From contig DIGJ01000040.1 in the NCBI GenBank assembly GCA_002419585.1, positions 282,741-346,740 on the forward strand: 64,000 nt of DNA. The letters are read 5' to 3'. Origin of the DNA: Lachnoclostridium sp. UBA5725. Lineage in GTDB: Bacteria > Bacillota > Clostridia > Lachnospirales > Lachnospiraceae. The notes beneath the pieces are model-generated. The model was not told the origin of the DNA, did no database searches, and saw only the letters and a list, made by a program, of their open reading frames with translations. Within the stretch, counting starts at the first letter, position 1; the number at the start of each line of letters is the position of its first letter. This document shows positions 33,392 through 42,127 of the stretch, piece after piece. Position numbers and translations under genes: made by a program.

Positions 33392-35761
33392 ATGAAAGAA
33401 ATTCTGGCAGGTTTAAATAAAGAACAGGCAAAAGCTGTTATGCATAACAAAGGTCCGCTTCTTATCTTAGCAGGAGCTGGTTCCGGAAAGACACGAGTAT
33501 TGACTCACCGTATTGCATATTTAATCGATGAATGCGATGTAAATCCATGGAATATTTTAGCTCTCACCTTTACAAATAAAGCCGCAAGTGAAATGCGCGA
33601 ACGTGTTGACCGAATCGTTGGCTACGGTTCAGAAAATATTTGGGTCAGCACCTTCCATTCAACTTGCGTGCGTATCCTTCGTCGATATATCGATGCGATT
33701 GGTTACGATAAAAGTTTTACCATTTACGATTCCGACGACCAAAAAACTTTGATGAAAGATGTCTGCAAGTATTTGAATATCGATACGAAAAATACAAAAG
33801 AGCGAACTCTTCTATCCGTTATATCTAGCGCCAAGGACGAACTGATCACACCATCTATTTTTATGCAAAATGCAAAGGGTGACTTCAATCAGGAACGCTA
33901 TGCCAAAGTTTATGCGGAATATCAAAGGCGTCTAAAACAAAATAATGCGTTGGATTTTGATGATCTGATTTTTAAGACGATTGAATTATTTGAAAACCAT
34001 CCCGACATTTTAGCTTATTATCACAACCGTTTTAAATACATAATGGTTGACGAATATCAAGATACCAATACGGCTCAATTTCATCTGATCCGACTTTTGG
34101 CATCAACGACCAATGAAAACGGCGATAAAGAACATAACCTATGCGTCGTTGGTGATGATGATCAGTCCATTTATAAGTTTCGTGGTGCTAATATTCATAA
34201 TATATTAAACTTTGAAAAACAGTTTCCTGAAACTTGTGTCATTAAATTAGAGCAAAACTACCGTTCCACAAAGACCATATTAAATGCAGCCAATGAGGTA
34301 ATCCATAACAACTTCGAGCGTAAGGATAAATCGCTTTGGACGGACAATGAAGAAGGGGATCCAATTGCCTTTACTCAATTTGATAATGAATATGAAGAAG
34401 CAGATGCTATCGTAAGTGACATCTACAATGGTGTCATGGAGGAAGGCTATAATTACAATAACTTTGCTATCCTCTATCGTACAAATGCACAATCCCGTAT
34501 CTTCGAAGAAAAACTGGTACGTAAAAATATTCCCTATAAAATCGTCGGTGCCGTCAACTTCTATGCCCGCAGAGAAGTCAAAGATTTACTCGCATATTTA
34601 AAGAGCGTGGACAATGGGCTTGATGATATTGCAGTAAAGCGTATCATTAACGTTCCTCGTCGAGGAATCGGGCTGACCACCATTGATCGCGTATCGGAAT
34701 ATGCAGTTGGTCAAAACATTAGTTTCTATCAGGCACTGCAACGTGCTCCTATGATTCCAGGGATTGGCAGGGGCGTAAGTAAAATTGAATCCTTTGTGGC
34801 ATTTATTGAAATCTTAAAAGGAAAAATGAATCGAGTGGATTATTCCATCGAAGATTTAATCAATGAAATCATCGAGGCCACCGGTTATGTAGAAGAATTA
34901 AAGGCAGAGGAATCCATCGAGTCCCAGACTCGTATTGAAAATATAGAGGAATTCGTAAATAAAATTATTTCATTTGAAAAAGCAGCCGATGAAAAACCTT
35001 CCCTGAGCCAATTCTTAGAAGAAGTTGCTCTGGTTGCTGACATTGATAATTTAGAAGACAGTACGAATGTGGTCATACTTATGACGCTTCACAGTGCAAA
35101 GGGCCTAGAATTCCCATTTGTATACCTTTGCGGTTTGGAGGATGGAATCTTTCCAAGTTATATGACGATTACTTCAGATGACCCAACTGAAATCGAAGAA
35201 GAACGCCGGCTTTGCTATGTTGGTATTACTCGGGCAAAGAAAAAATTATCGATTAGCTGTGCAAGGCAAAGAATGGTACATGGTGAAACCCAGTTTAATA
35301 AACCTTCCCGGTTTGTTCGAGAAATCCCACGCTACTTATTAAAGGAAACAAGAGAATCTGCAAAGCCTAGATTTCCAAGAAGTGACGGCACTTCCTTTGG
35401 CTCTTCCACTTTCGAAAAAGCCATGAATGGGTACTCTCAAAATATGTCAGCCACAATTAAATCTGGTAGCAACGATATCTTTGGAAATAACCCATTTATT
35501 CAAAAAGGATTCTCTAGTAATAAACAAGTTTTTGATAATAACCTATTTGACAAGCCAAAAAAAGTCAGCCCAACACCTGAAAAAACTGGAGCCGCTCCTT
35601 CCTACAAAGTAGGCGACCGTATCGAACATGTACGCTTTGGACAAGGTATTGTTACCGATATAAAGCCCGTACCAAATGATTATGAAGTCAGTGTATCCTT
35701 TGATACACAAGGTGTTAAGAAGATGCGTGCTTCCTTTGCAAAATTGAGTAAAATCAGCTAA
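33392..35761 (+). CDS. pcrA: ATP-dependent DNA helicase PcrA (UvrD/Rep family)
   Basis: This 789-residue superfamily 1A helicase unwinds DNA 3' to 5' in repair and plasmid replication and removes RecA from DNA. All motifs are present: Q motif LNKEQ, Walker A AGAGSGKT (27-34), LTFTNKAA, DEYQDTN (motif II), GDDDQSIYKFRGA (III), QNYRST (IV), TLHSAKGLEF (V) and YVGITRAKKKL (VI). The C-terminus ends in the PcrA RNA-polymerase-binding Tudor-like fold (about 738-789, KVGDRIEHVRFGQGIV). The length is slightly above the usual 720-760. AAGGAG precedes the ATG. Confidence 0.97.
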   Translation: MKEILAGLNKEQAKAVMHNKGPLLILAGAGSGKTRVLTHRIAYLIDECDVNPWNILALTFTNKAASEMRERVDRIVGYGSENIWVSTFHSTCVRILRRYIDAIGYDKSFTIYDSDDQKTLMKDVCKYLNIDTKNTKERTLLSVISSAKDELITPSIFMQNAKGDFNQERYAKVYAEYQRRLKQNNALDFDDLIFKTIELFENHPDILAYYHNRFKYIMVDEYQDTNTAQFHLIRLLASTTNENGDKEHNLCVVGDDDQSIYKFRGANIHNILNFEKQFPETCVIKLEQNYRSTKTILNAANEVIHNNFERKDKSLWTDNEEGDPIAFTQFDNEYEEADAIVSDIYNGVMEEGYNYNNFAILYRTNAQSRIFEEKLVRKNIPYKIVGAVNFYARREVKDLLAYLKSVDNGLDDIAVKRIINVPRRGIGLTTIDRVSEYAVGQNISFYQALQRAPMIPGIGRGVSKIESFVAFIEILKGKMNRVDYSIEDLINEIIEATGYVEELKAEESIESQTRIENIEEFVNKIISFEKAADEKPSLSQFLEEVALVADIDNLEDSTNVVILMTLHSAKGLEFPFVYLCGLEDGIFPSYMTITSDDPTEIEEERRLCYVGITRAKKKLSISCARQRMVHGETQFNKPSRFVREIPRYLLKETRESAKPRFPRSDGTSFGSSTFEKAMNGYSQNMSATIKSGSNDIFGNNPFIQKGFSSNKQVFDNNLFDKPKKVSPTPEKTGAAPSYKVGDRIEHVRFGQGIVTDIKPVPNDYEVSVSFDTQGVKKMRASFAKLSKIS

Positions 35762-35883
35762 AAGTTATAGTTAAAATTATCCAAAATATTTAATAGTAAA
35801 ATCATGAAAATAGTGGTATAATAAGTTAAAGCTCTCAATTTTAGCTTATGAATCTTACGATTAGAAAGGATGTGCATAATACA

Positions 35884-36135
35884 ATGTCAAACAAGATTGA
35901 AGATTTATTAAATGCAGCAAAGATCAATGAATTCGTCCATAAAAAACAACTAGAAGAAGAAAAGAAATCATGCATCGTTTGGATACTTGCTATTATCGGA
36001 GCGGTTGCAGCTGTTGCCGCAATCTCTTATGCAGTATACAAATACTTTATCCCAGATTATTTAGAGGATTTCGAAGATGATTTTGACGAAGACTATGACG
36101 ATGACTTCTTCGATGATGAAGAAACAGAAGAATAA
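35884..36135 (+). CDS. Small membrane protein with acidic tail
   Basis: This 83-residue protein has a helical amphipathic start (SNKIEDLLNAAKINEFVHKK), one membrane helix (about 33-53, VWILAIIGAVAAVAAISYAV) and a tail that is almost all Asp, Glu and Phe. The function is unknown. Similar acidic-tailed proteins are common in Lachnospiraceae. The ATG at 35884 follows AAAGGA; an earlier ATG at 35848 lacks a ribosome site. Confidence 0.65.
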   Translation: MSNKIEDLLNAAKINEFVHKKQLEEEKKSCIVWILAIIGAVAAVAAISYAVYKYFIPDYLEDFEDDFDEDYDDDFFDDEETEE

Positions 36136-36153
36136 GAAAAAATAATTTTTTAG

Positions 36154-36182
36154 AAAGGTTCGACAAAAGTCGGACCTTTTTT
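36154..36182 (+). terminator. Terminator before dpaA
   Basis: The stem AAAGGTtCGAC / GTCGgACCTTT has loop AAAA and T-run TTTTTT. It ends the short transcript upstream. Confidence 0.8.
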
Positions 36183-36235
36183 ATTGTGTTTACATAGAAT
36201 GATATATAATCATACCAATATTTTTTGGAGGTAAT

Positions 36236-37111
36236 ATGTACGATTTTGTACTTTTTGGCGGCGATATTCGTCAAATCTACATGGCGAGGTACATTCAAAG
36301 TCTAGGATATTCTGTCATCACATATGGGCTTTCCCATCCGATGATTCAAGATATTTGCAAACAGGCTGCTTCTTTTAGTGAGGTTGTTTCCTCTGGTAAT
36401 ATATTAATTGGTCCTATTCCACTTTCAAAAGATAACACCAGCATCCCTGCATTAACCGCATTATCGGATCTTAATATAGAGACTCTTCTTCAATTTATGC
36501 ACAAAGATCAAATCCTATTTGCAGGTATGATACCGGAACCCGTTGCACTTTATTGCAATGAACATCAAATCATACTTTATGATTTTATGAAAGAAGATTC
36601 CGTCGCTATTCAAAATGGAATTGCTACTGCAGAAGGTGCAATTATGGAAGCAATCTCAAAGAGTAATGGCAATATTCATAGTTCCTCTGTCTTGGTATTG
36701 GGATTTGGACGATGTGCAAAAGTACTTGCGCATAAATTATCGGGATTAGATGCCTGCGTCACCATTTGTGCCAGAAAAGATGCCGATTTGGCTTATGCTG
36801 ATTCCTTTGGATATGAAACATGCTCGTTTCATGATCTTCCTGAGAAAATTGATTCTTTTGATTACATTTTTAATACAATTCCTTATATCGTATTACCAAA
36901 GGAACTACTATGCCTAATTCAAGAAGACACTACTATAATTGATATCGCATCCATACCAGGAGGTCTTGATTATCCAGCTGCCAAAGCTCTTAATCTAAAT
37001 ATCTCTCACTCCCTTGGAATTCCTGGAAAAGTAGCTCCTAAAGCCTCCGCCGAAATATTGGCAAACTATTGTCTTAAAAAAACAACTTGTAGAAAGAAGG
37101 TATCACCATGA
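36236..37111 (+). CDS. dpaA: Dipicolinate synthase subunit A
   Basis: This 291-residue protein is SpoVFA. With subunit B it oxidises dihydrodipicolinate to dipicolinic acid for the spore core, in the mother cell. It opens with FVLFGGDIRQIYMARYIQSLGY and contains a Rossmann NAD(P) motif VLVLGFGRCAKVLAHKL near 158, then NTIPYIVLPKEL and DIASIPGGLDY. GGAGG precedes the ATG. It overlaps dpaB by 4 bp. Its presence shows the organism can sporulate. Expression in the mother cell is expected, but no sporulation promoter was identified by eye. Confidence 0.95.
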   Translation: MYDFVLFGGDIRQIYMARYIQSLGYSVITYGLSHPMIQDICKQAASFSEVVSSGNILIGPIPLSKDNTSIPALTALSDLNIETLLQFMHKDQILFAGMIPEPVALYCNEHQIILYDFMKEDSVAIQNGIATAEGAIMEAISKSNGNIHSSSVLVLGFGRCAKVLAHKLSGLDACVTICARKDADLAYADSFGYETCSFHDLPEKIDSFDYIFNTIPYIVLPKELLCLIQEDTTIIDIASIPGGLDYPAAKALNLNISHSLGIPGKVAPKASAEILANYCLKKTTCRKKVSP

Positions 37112-37695
37112 CCTTAAATGGTAAAGAAGTAGGCTTCGCTATGACAGGCTCTTTTTGTACCTTTTCCGTTATATTTAAAGAACTGGAACGAATCGTAGCA
37201 ACTGGGGCAAATGTAACCCCTATCTTTTCATATGCCGTACAAAATATTGACTGCCGCTTTGGAAAATCCAAAGAATTTTATGAAACTGCAAAAAAAATTA
37301 CGGGAAACAACCCGATTTTAACACTCGAAACAGCAGAGCCAATTGGTCCTAAGTGCTTGTTGGATATTCTAATTATCGCACCTTGTACTGGTAACAGTCT
37401 TGCAAAATTAAGCTTAGCTATTACGGATACTCCTGTTTTGATGGCCGCAAAGGCACACCTTAGAAATGACAAACCGATTGTTATCTTTCCATCCACAAAT
37501 GATGCATTAAGTATGAACTTTAAAAACATCGGATCTCTTCTCAACTGTAAAAATGTCTTTTTTGTACCTTTTTCACAGGATAATCATATTAAGAAACCAA
37601 ATTCACTGGTTGCAGATCCTAGTTCAATATTAGAAACTGCCGAGATGGCATTGGATGGAAAACAATTACAGCCAATTATTTTACCTCCGAAGTAA
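37108..37695 (+). CDS. dpaB: Dipicolinate synthase subunit B (flavoprotein-like)
   Basis: This 195-residue SpoVFB protein has the flavoprotein fold of the UbiX/Dfp type: VGFAMTGSFCTFS at the start, LIIAPCTGNSLAKLSLAITDTPVLMAAKAHLR in the middle and KPIVIFPSTNDAL. It works with DpaA to make dipicolinic acid. The ATG overlaps the dpaA stop (ATGA), the usual arrangement of this operon. Confidence 0.95.
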   Translation: MTLNGKEVGFAMTGSFCTFSVIFKELERIVATGANVTPIFSYAVQNIDCRFGKSKEFYETAKKITGNNPILTLETAEPIGPKCLLDILIIAPCTGNSLAKLSLAITDTPVLMAAKAHLRNDKPIVIFPSTNDALSMNFKNIGSLLNCKNVFFVPFSQDNHIKKPNSLVADPSSILETAEMALDGKQLQPIILPPK

Positions 37696-37781
37696 AGTTT
37701 AGTAAACTTAATCTGAACAAAGAGATTAATGTAAAAATAATATATTTGAATATCCATCAATTTTAAGTACTTTACAAAATA

Positions 37782-37833
37782 AAAGAAAACGCTGGGGAAC
37801 CTTGCAAAATTGGAATTCCCTAGCGTTTTCTTT
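37782..37833. terminator. Bidirectional terminator after dpaB and the signal peptidase gene
   Basis: AAAGAAAACGCTGGGGAA pairs with TTCCCTAGCGTTTTCTTT with one mismatch. It lies between the convergent dpaB and signal peptidase genes. The 90 bp before it contain no other feature. Confidence 0.85.
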
Positions 37834-37868
37834 CTTATCAGCTAATTTATTTGTATTGTATATTTTTT

Positions 37869-38708
37869 TTATAAGTCTCCAATTTTATTAAGTGGCCATA
37901 ATCGAATTTTAACTTTTCCTTCAATTTTACTTATATGAAAAAGTCCCAAATCTCTGCTATCTAAACTGACCTCCCTATTATCTCCCATGACAAAATATTC
38001 TTCCTCGGGTATGGTTATAGGAAATTTCGTGCTATTGGGATAAGTATCTGTAGCGACATACGGTTCTATATATTCTTCGCCGTTTAAATATACTTTACCA
38101 TCCCTGATATCAATGGTATCGCCAGGAACTCCTATCACTCTTTTTATCAACCGTTTATTGTCATTTTCCGTACTTTTATAGAACGATTCCGCAAATTCTA
38201 TTGTGTTTGCGATAAATACATTAAAAATTCCTTCTTTACGTTCCTTATTTATGATTACAATATCTCCCCTTTGGGGTTTTGTAAAGCTGTATGTTATCTT
38301 ATTTTCAATGACACGCTGACCCTCATATAACGTATTTTGCATGGAACTTTGTTTCACTTCAGTTGCTGCAAACACATAACTATGAAAGGATAAGGATATA
38401 AAAAGGGCGATAATAACAGCGGATGACCATTGATATATATTTTGCAACACCTTTCGTTCTTTCCATCTTTCTCTCCACTGTCTAAATGGGGTAAACACCT
38501 CTTTTAAATCCTTTTGCATATTCCCTGCATCACCAAATCTTTTCAGTGCCATAAGCTCGGCCTCCTCATTAGAATAGCCCTCTTGCATAATTTCATTCTT
38601 CGCCGTATTCAGATGATCATATATTTCATCTTCTAATTCTTGCTTTTGAATTTTACTTATAGATACTCCATCTAAAACTGCATCGATGTATTCTCTGAAT
38701 CTATCCAT
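37869..38708 (-). CDS. Signal peptidase I with N-terminal PadR-partner (HAAS-like) domain
   Basis: This 279-residue protein has two parts. Residues 1-75 (MDRFREYIDAVLDG...IYDHLNTAKNEIMQEGYSNEEAELMALKRFGD) look like the helical domain often found in membrane partners encoded next to PadR regulators. After a membrane helix (about 93-114) comes a signal peptidase I: catalytic Ser122 in SSMQNTL, catalytic Lys189 in LIKRVIGVPGD, and the C-terminal GDNREVSLDSRDLG box. It should cut signal peptides outside the membrane. The gene starts inside the 3' end of the PadR gene (37-bp overlap), so both are co-expressed. The fusion makes it likely to be regulated or specialised rather than the general SipS. 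Confidence 0.85.
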   Translation of the reverse strand: MDRFREYIDAVLDGVSISKIQKQELEDEIYDHLNTAKNEIMQEGYSNEEAELMALKRFGDAGNMQKDLKEVFTPFRQWRERWKERKVLQNIYQWSSAVIIALFISLSFHSYVFAATEVKQSSMQNTLYEGQRVIENKITYSFTKPQRGDIVIINKERKEGIFNVFIANTIEFAESFYKSTENDNKRLIKRVIGVPGDTIDIRDGKVYLNGEEYIEPYVATDTYPNSTKFPITIPEEEYFVMGDNREVSLDSRDLGLFHISKIEGKVKIRLWPLNKIGDL

Positions 38709-39031
38709 TTTAATTCCTCCTTACATGAATGAATTAATTCACTCACCTGATTCCATTCTTGCATCTTTTTCATCAGTTTCTTTTTCCCTGAATCGGTAAT
38801 ACTGTAATACTTTCTCCTACCACCTGTTTCAGCATCCCCCCAGTAGGAAGCTACGTCCTTCTTTCGTTCCAGTCTTTGTAATGCCGGATACAATGTTCCT
38901 TCACTCATCTTATAGAGATTATTGCTTTTTAACTGCAATTCCTTTACAATCTCAAAGCCATACATATCTTTTCGGGCGATTTGTGAAAGCAATAGAATAT
39001 CGATACTTCCCTTCATTAATTCCTTATCCAT
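38672..39031 (-). CDS. PadR-family regulator of the signal peptidase operon
   Basis: This 119-residue PadR winged helix has KGSIDILLLSQIARKDMYGFEIVKEL, MSEGTLYPALQRLERKKDV and a wing GGRRKYYSIT. GGGAGG precedes the ATG at 39031. The promoter carries an ATGT-ACAT palindrome, the core of known PadR operators, inside the -35/-10 spacer, so autorepression is likely. It overlaps the signal peptidase gene. Confidence 0.88.
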   Translation of the reverse strand: MDKELMKGSIDILLLSQIARKDMYGFEIVKELQLKSNNLYKMSEGTLYPALQRLERKKDVASYWGDAETGGRRKYYSITDSGKKKLMKKMQEWNQVSELIHSCKEELKWIDSENTSMQF

Positions 39032-39053
39032 ATAAAATCCTCCCTTTTTTACT

Positions 39054-39082
39054 ATTATATAACGATGTACATCGTAATACAA
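39054..39082 (-). promoter_or_regulatory. PadR-controlled promoter
   Basis: On the minus strand TTGTAT (39082-39077), 17-bp spacer, TATAAT (39059-39054). The spacer contains the palindrome ACGATGTACATCGT (39062-39075). A bound PadR dimer would block polymerase. Confidence 0.85.
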
Positions 39083-39134
39083 GGTTTATGTCGAAAATAT
39101 TTGCACTTGCGAGATATCATTACCATAATAAGTC

Positions 39135-39416
39135 TTACACAATGACTTTAAAATACACCACCAAAGCAAGTACAATATGAGCAAATAAAATTGCCGGCAT
39201 GCCAATCGTAAATTTGTTATGCTTTGTTTTATGCCGAAACATCTGCATCCCCATAATTGATCCAACGCTACCACCAATCATTGCAATCATAAATAGCGTC
39301 TTTTCCGGTATCCTCCATTTATTATGTATCGCCTTCGCCTTATCAATCGCCATAGACATTAACCCTGCAATATTTACAATTACGAAATATCCGATTATTA
39401 TTGTTGAAAATTTCAT
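39135..39416 (-). CDS. DUF1294 family membrane protein
   Basis: This 93-residue protein has three to four membrane helices and the DUF1294 pattern: SMAIDKAKAIHNKWRIPE, then GGSVGSIMGMQMFRHKTKHNKF. The function is unknown. I chose the ATG at 39416 with GAGG six bases upstream; the frame is open to 39455. Confidence 0.82.
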   Translation of the reverse strand: MKFSTIIIGYFVIVNIAGLMSMAIDKAKAIHNKWRIPEKTLFMIAMIGGSVGSIMGMQMFRHKTKHNKFTIGMPAILFAHIVLALVVYFKVIV

Positions 39417-39581
39417 TATTATCCTCATTTCTGCGCTGCTCTTTTCACATATCAAGTTTACGTGCGCAACGCAAACGCAAACTTACTGAATAAAAATGTT
39501 TTCATTCGTACTTACCATTCTACTACTTCTTCGAATAAATTTTATTATCTTTATATTACCTATTCCCTTTCGTTGGCCAAG

Positions 39582-39809
39582 GACTGTTGCAAACGAACAC
39601 CCTCCGTCAATTTACAGCACGTTCCATCTTGGAAAAGCATTCTAAACGGCATTTGCAAGATTATTTTTTTAGACGAAACGATGATGGAGTGCCTACCACG
39701 ACATTATCGTTGTTCTCGGCTTAAAAAATTGACAATCTTGCTGCCGTTAAGAATGCTTTTCCAAGATGGAACGTGCTGTAAATTGTAGAAACCTACATTC
39801 GCAACAGTC
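39582..39809. repeat. Long-hairpin element C (228 bp)
   Basis: The outer stem GACTGTTGC / GCAACAGTC (39582-39590, 39801-39809) encloses an internal loop of 17 nt (left) and 15 nt (right, TAGAAACCTACATTC). Next is a perfect 36-bp stem (39608-39643 with 39750-39785) that begins CAATTTACA and ends TGTAAATTG. Pairing continues inside as 7 bp, a TTT bulge, 8 bp, and an apical stem AACGATGATG / CATTATCGTT (39677-39686, 39702-39711). It lies between divergent genes, has no coding frame of note, and shares its plan with the two elements near 54.4-55.2 kb. Whether it acts as RNA or as DNA is not known. Confidence 0.8.
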
Positions 39810-39879
39810 ACCTCTCCTTTTTAAGAAACATTCTTTCCCCTAGTATACCGAATGCACCACAAAATTTCAAAAGTATTTT

Positions 39880-39908
39880 TTGCAAGATGCGCCCTATTAG
39901 TATATAAT
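39880..39908 (+). promoter_or_regulatory. pheA promoter
   Basis: TTGCAA (39880-39885), 17-bp spacer, TATAAT (39903-39908). The leader is about 35 nt, so no attenuator fits between promoter and gene. Confidence 0.75.
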
Positions 39909-39951
39909 TAGAAATCATAAACATGACAGCTCAAAATTGGAGGAAAATCAA

Positions 39952-41079
39952 TTGTTGGATTTAAATAACACAAGGGAAAAAATAGATCGTATTGACCAGG
40001 AAATTGTAAAATTATTTGAAGATAGAATGAAACTTTCAAAAGAAGTTGCTGCTTATAAAATCGAAACGGGAAAGGCAGTTCTTGATAAAGAGCGAGAAGA
40101 ATCAAAATTAAGTGCACTTCAAGATCTCGTAAAGGATCCATATAACAGTTATCTGGTTCGAGAACTTTTCACACAGATTATGTCTATGAGCAGAAAGTAT
40201 CAATACAGTCTGATACCAACATATGCACAAGATTTAGCTTTTTCACCAATCTCTTCCCTCTCGGTCTCACCAACGACCAAGGTCATCTGTTATGGAGAAC
40301 CGGCTTCTTATACCGAACAAGCGATGGAGGATTTTTTTGGAGAAAGTATCTCCTGCTATCATGCTACTACCTTTAAGGAAGTAATGGAAAAGGTGCATAG
40401 TGGATCTATGGATTTTGGTGTCCTTCCCATTGAAAACAGTTCAACTGGAGGTATCTTAGATACGTATGACTTGCTTCTTTCGTATGACAACTATATAATC
40501 GGTGAACACGTTTTAAAAATTGACCAGGCATTAATTGGATTAAATGGAGCTTGTATCGAAGACCTTAGAACGGTCTATTCCCATCCGCAAGGAATTCTTC
40601 AATGTGCAACCTTCTTTGAAGAACATCCTTATATACAACCACAAGAGTATATGAGTACATCTGCTAGCGCAAAGAAAGTAAAAGAAGAAAATGATGCATC
40701 GAAAGCTGCCATTGCAAGCGAACGTGCTGCAAATTATTATGGATTAGAGGTCTTACAGAGTAAATTAAATTTTGAACAGTTGAATTCCACGCGATTTATT
40801 ATTATTACAAACAAGAAGCTGTATTTAGAAACAGCAAATAAGATTTCTCTTTGTTTTGAACTTCCTCATGAAAGCGGTACTTTATATAATATGCTTTCCC
40901 ATTTTATTTATAATAATTTAAGTATGACGAAGATTGAATCCCGCCCGATTTTAGGACGACCTTGGGAGTATCGATTCTTTGTCGATTTTGAAGGCAATTT
41001 ACAGGAAGCCGGAGTAAAGAATGCAATTAACGGAATTAAAGAGGAAGCCGTTGACTTAAAGATACTAGGTAACTTTTAA
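39952..41079 (+). CDS. pheA: Bifunctional chorismate mutase / prephenate dehydratase
   Basis: This protein of about 375 residues makes phenylpyruvate for phenylalanine synthesis in two steps. An AroQ-type chorismate mutase (about 1-85: TREKIDRIDQEIVKLFEDRMKLSKEVAAYK) is followed by prephenate dehydratase (about 105-285; ENSSTGGILDTYDLL and the catalytic STRFIII) and an ACT domain (about 292-375; ESRPILGRPWEYRFFVDFEG) that binds phenylalanine for feedback control. I chose TTG at 39952, eight bases after GGAGG; an in-frame TTG at 39937 overlaps the ribosome site. Confidence 0.95.
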   Translation: MLDLNNTREKIDRIDQEIVKLFEDRMKLSKEVAAYKIETGKAVLDKEREESKLSALQDLVKDPYNSYLVRELFTQIMSMSRKYQYSLIPTYAQDLAFSPISSLSVSPTTKVICYGEPASYTEQAMEDFFGESISCYHATTFKEVMEKVHSGSMDFGVLPIENSSTGGILDTYDLLLSYDNYIIGEHVLKIDQALIGLNGACIEDLRTVYSHPQGILQCATFFEEHPYIQPQEYMSTSASAKKVKEENDASKAAIASERAANYYGLEVLQSKLNFEQLNSTRFIIITNKKLYLETANKISLCFELPHESGTLYNMLSHFIYNNLSMTKIESRPILGRPWEYRFFVDFEGNLQEAGVKNAINGIKEEAVDLKILGNF

Positions 41080-41103
41080 TCTAATTCAAGAGAAAGGAAG
41101 CAG

Positions 41104-42123
41104 ATGTCCATGAAAAAAGCAATCATAATCACCATACTCTTAGCTATTTTTATCGGTTTTATCTGTTTGTCTTATTTTGCCGATCACACCACAGAAAATG
41201 ACAAAGATGCCATTGGAAATTCTGCAGGAAATCTATTAAATGGTGGACTATTCTGCGAGAATGATGGAAAAATCTACTTTAGTAACCCGAATGACGATAA
41301 TACACTCTATGTCATGGATTCGGATATGAAAAATGTGAAAAAGCTTTGCAATGATACTTGTTCCTATCTGAATGCAACAAATAAATACATCATTTATGTG
41401 CGTGACAATCGTAAACAAAATTCCACTCCTGGTAATTTCTTTAATTTTAATACAGTTGGCCTCTATCGCCTGAACAAAAAAAATGGAAATAATATCAAGC
41501 AGCTTTATGAAAAACCTGCAGGACTTACTTCCTTAAAAGGTAACTATGTATATTATCAGCATTATAATGCAGATGAAGGAATGCGTTTTTATCAGGTAAA
41601 GATTGATGCTAGCGAGGAACTAGAACTTTCTAAGGAAGCTATCTTTCCTGCTTCTTTTTCAGGCAACAATCTTATTTATAACGGAGTGGCAGACGATCAT
41701 GATATCCATTCCATGAACTTGAAATCAAAATCCGCTTCGATTGTGTATTCTGGCAATTGCTATCATGTTATTGCGACGAGTAAATATCTTTATTTCTTGT
41801 CCTTGTCTGATATGTATGCTATAGCACGCACCGATTTGGATGGCTCAAATTTTACGATTATTGAAAAAGAACGTTGTTCCTTTTTTAATCTAAGTCCAAA
41901 CGAAAAGTATCTTTACTACCAGGTCGATGGTGGGGACAACAATCGTCTATGTCGGATGAACCTTTCGAACTTCAAGTCGGAAACCTTAAAAGAAGGTGAT
42001 TTTAACAGTATTCATGTCACAGACCACTACGTATTCTTCCGTGAATTTTACTCCGATAATTTTTATTATTTAATAACAGCAACCGATAAAATTGAACGTT
42101 TCAATCCAAAAGTAATAAAGTAA
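41104..42123 (+). CDS. DUF5050-type membrane-anchored propeller protein
   Basis: This 339-residue protein has an N-terminal membrane helix (about 5-27) and an outer part built of repeated short beta motifs such as GKIYFSNPNDDNTLYVMDSD, KYLYFLSLSDMYAIARTDLDG and KYLYYQVDGGDNNRLCRMN. That is the pattern of DUF5050 / TolB-like beta-propellers. It is probably a surface binding protein of unknown ligand. AAAGGA precedes the ATG. It is 24 bp after pheA and may be co-transcribed with it. Confidence 0.75.
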   Translation: MSMKKAIIITILLAIFIGFICLSYFADHTTENDKDAIGNSAGNLLNGGLFCENDGKIYFSNPNDDNTLYVMDSDMKNVKKLCNDTCSYLNATNKYIIYVRDNRKQNSTPGNFFNFNTVGLYRLNKKNGNNIKQLYEKPAGLTSLKGNYVYYQHYNADEGMRFYQVKIDASEELELSKEAIFPASFSGNNLIYNGVADDHDIHSMNLKSKSASIVYSGNCYHVIATSKYLYFLSLSDMYAIARTDLDGSNFTIIEKERCSFFNLSPNEKYLYYQVDGGDNNRLCRMNLSNFKSETLKEGDFNSIHVTDHYVFFREFYSDNFYYLITATDKIERFNPKVIK

Positions 42124-42127
42124 TCGA

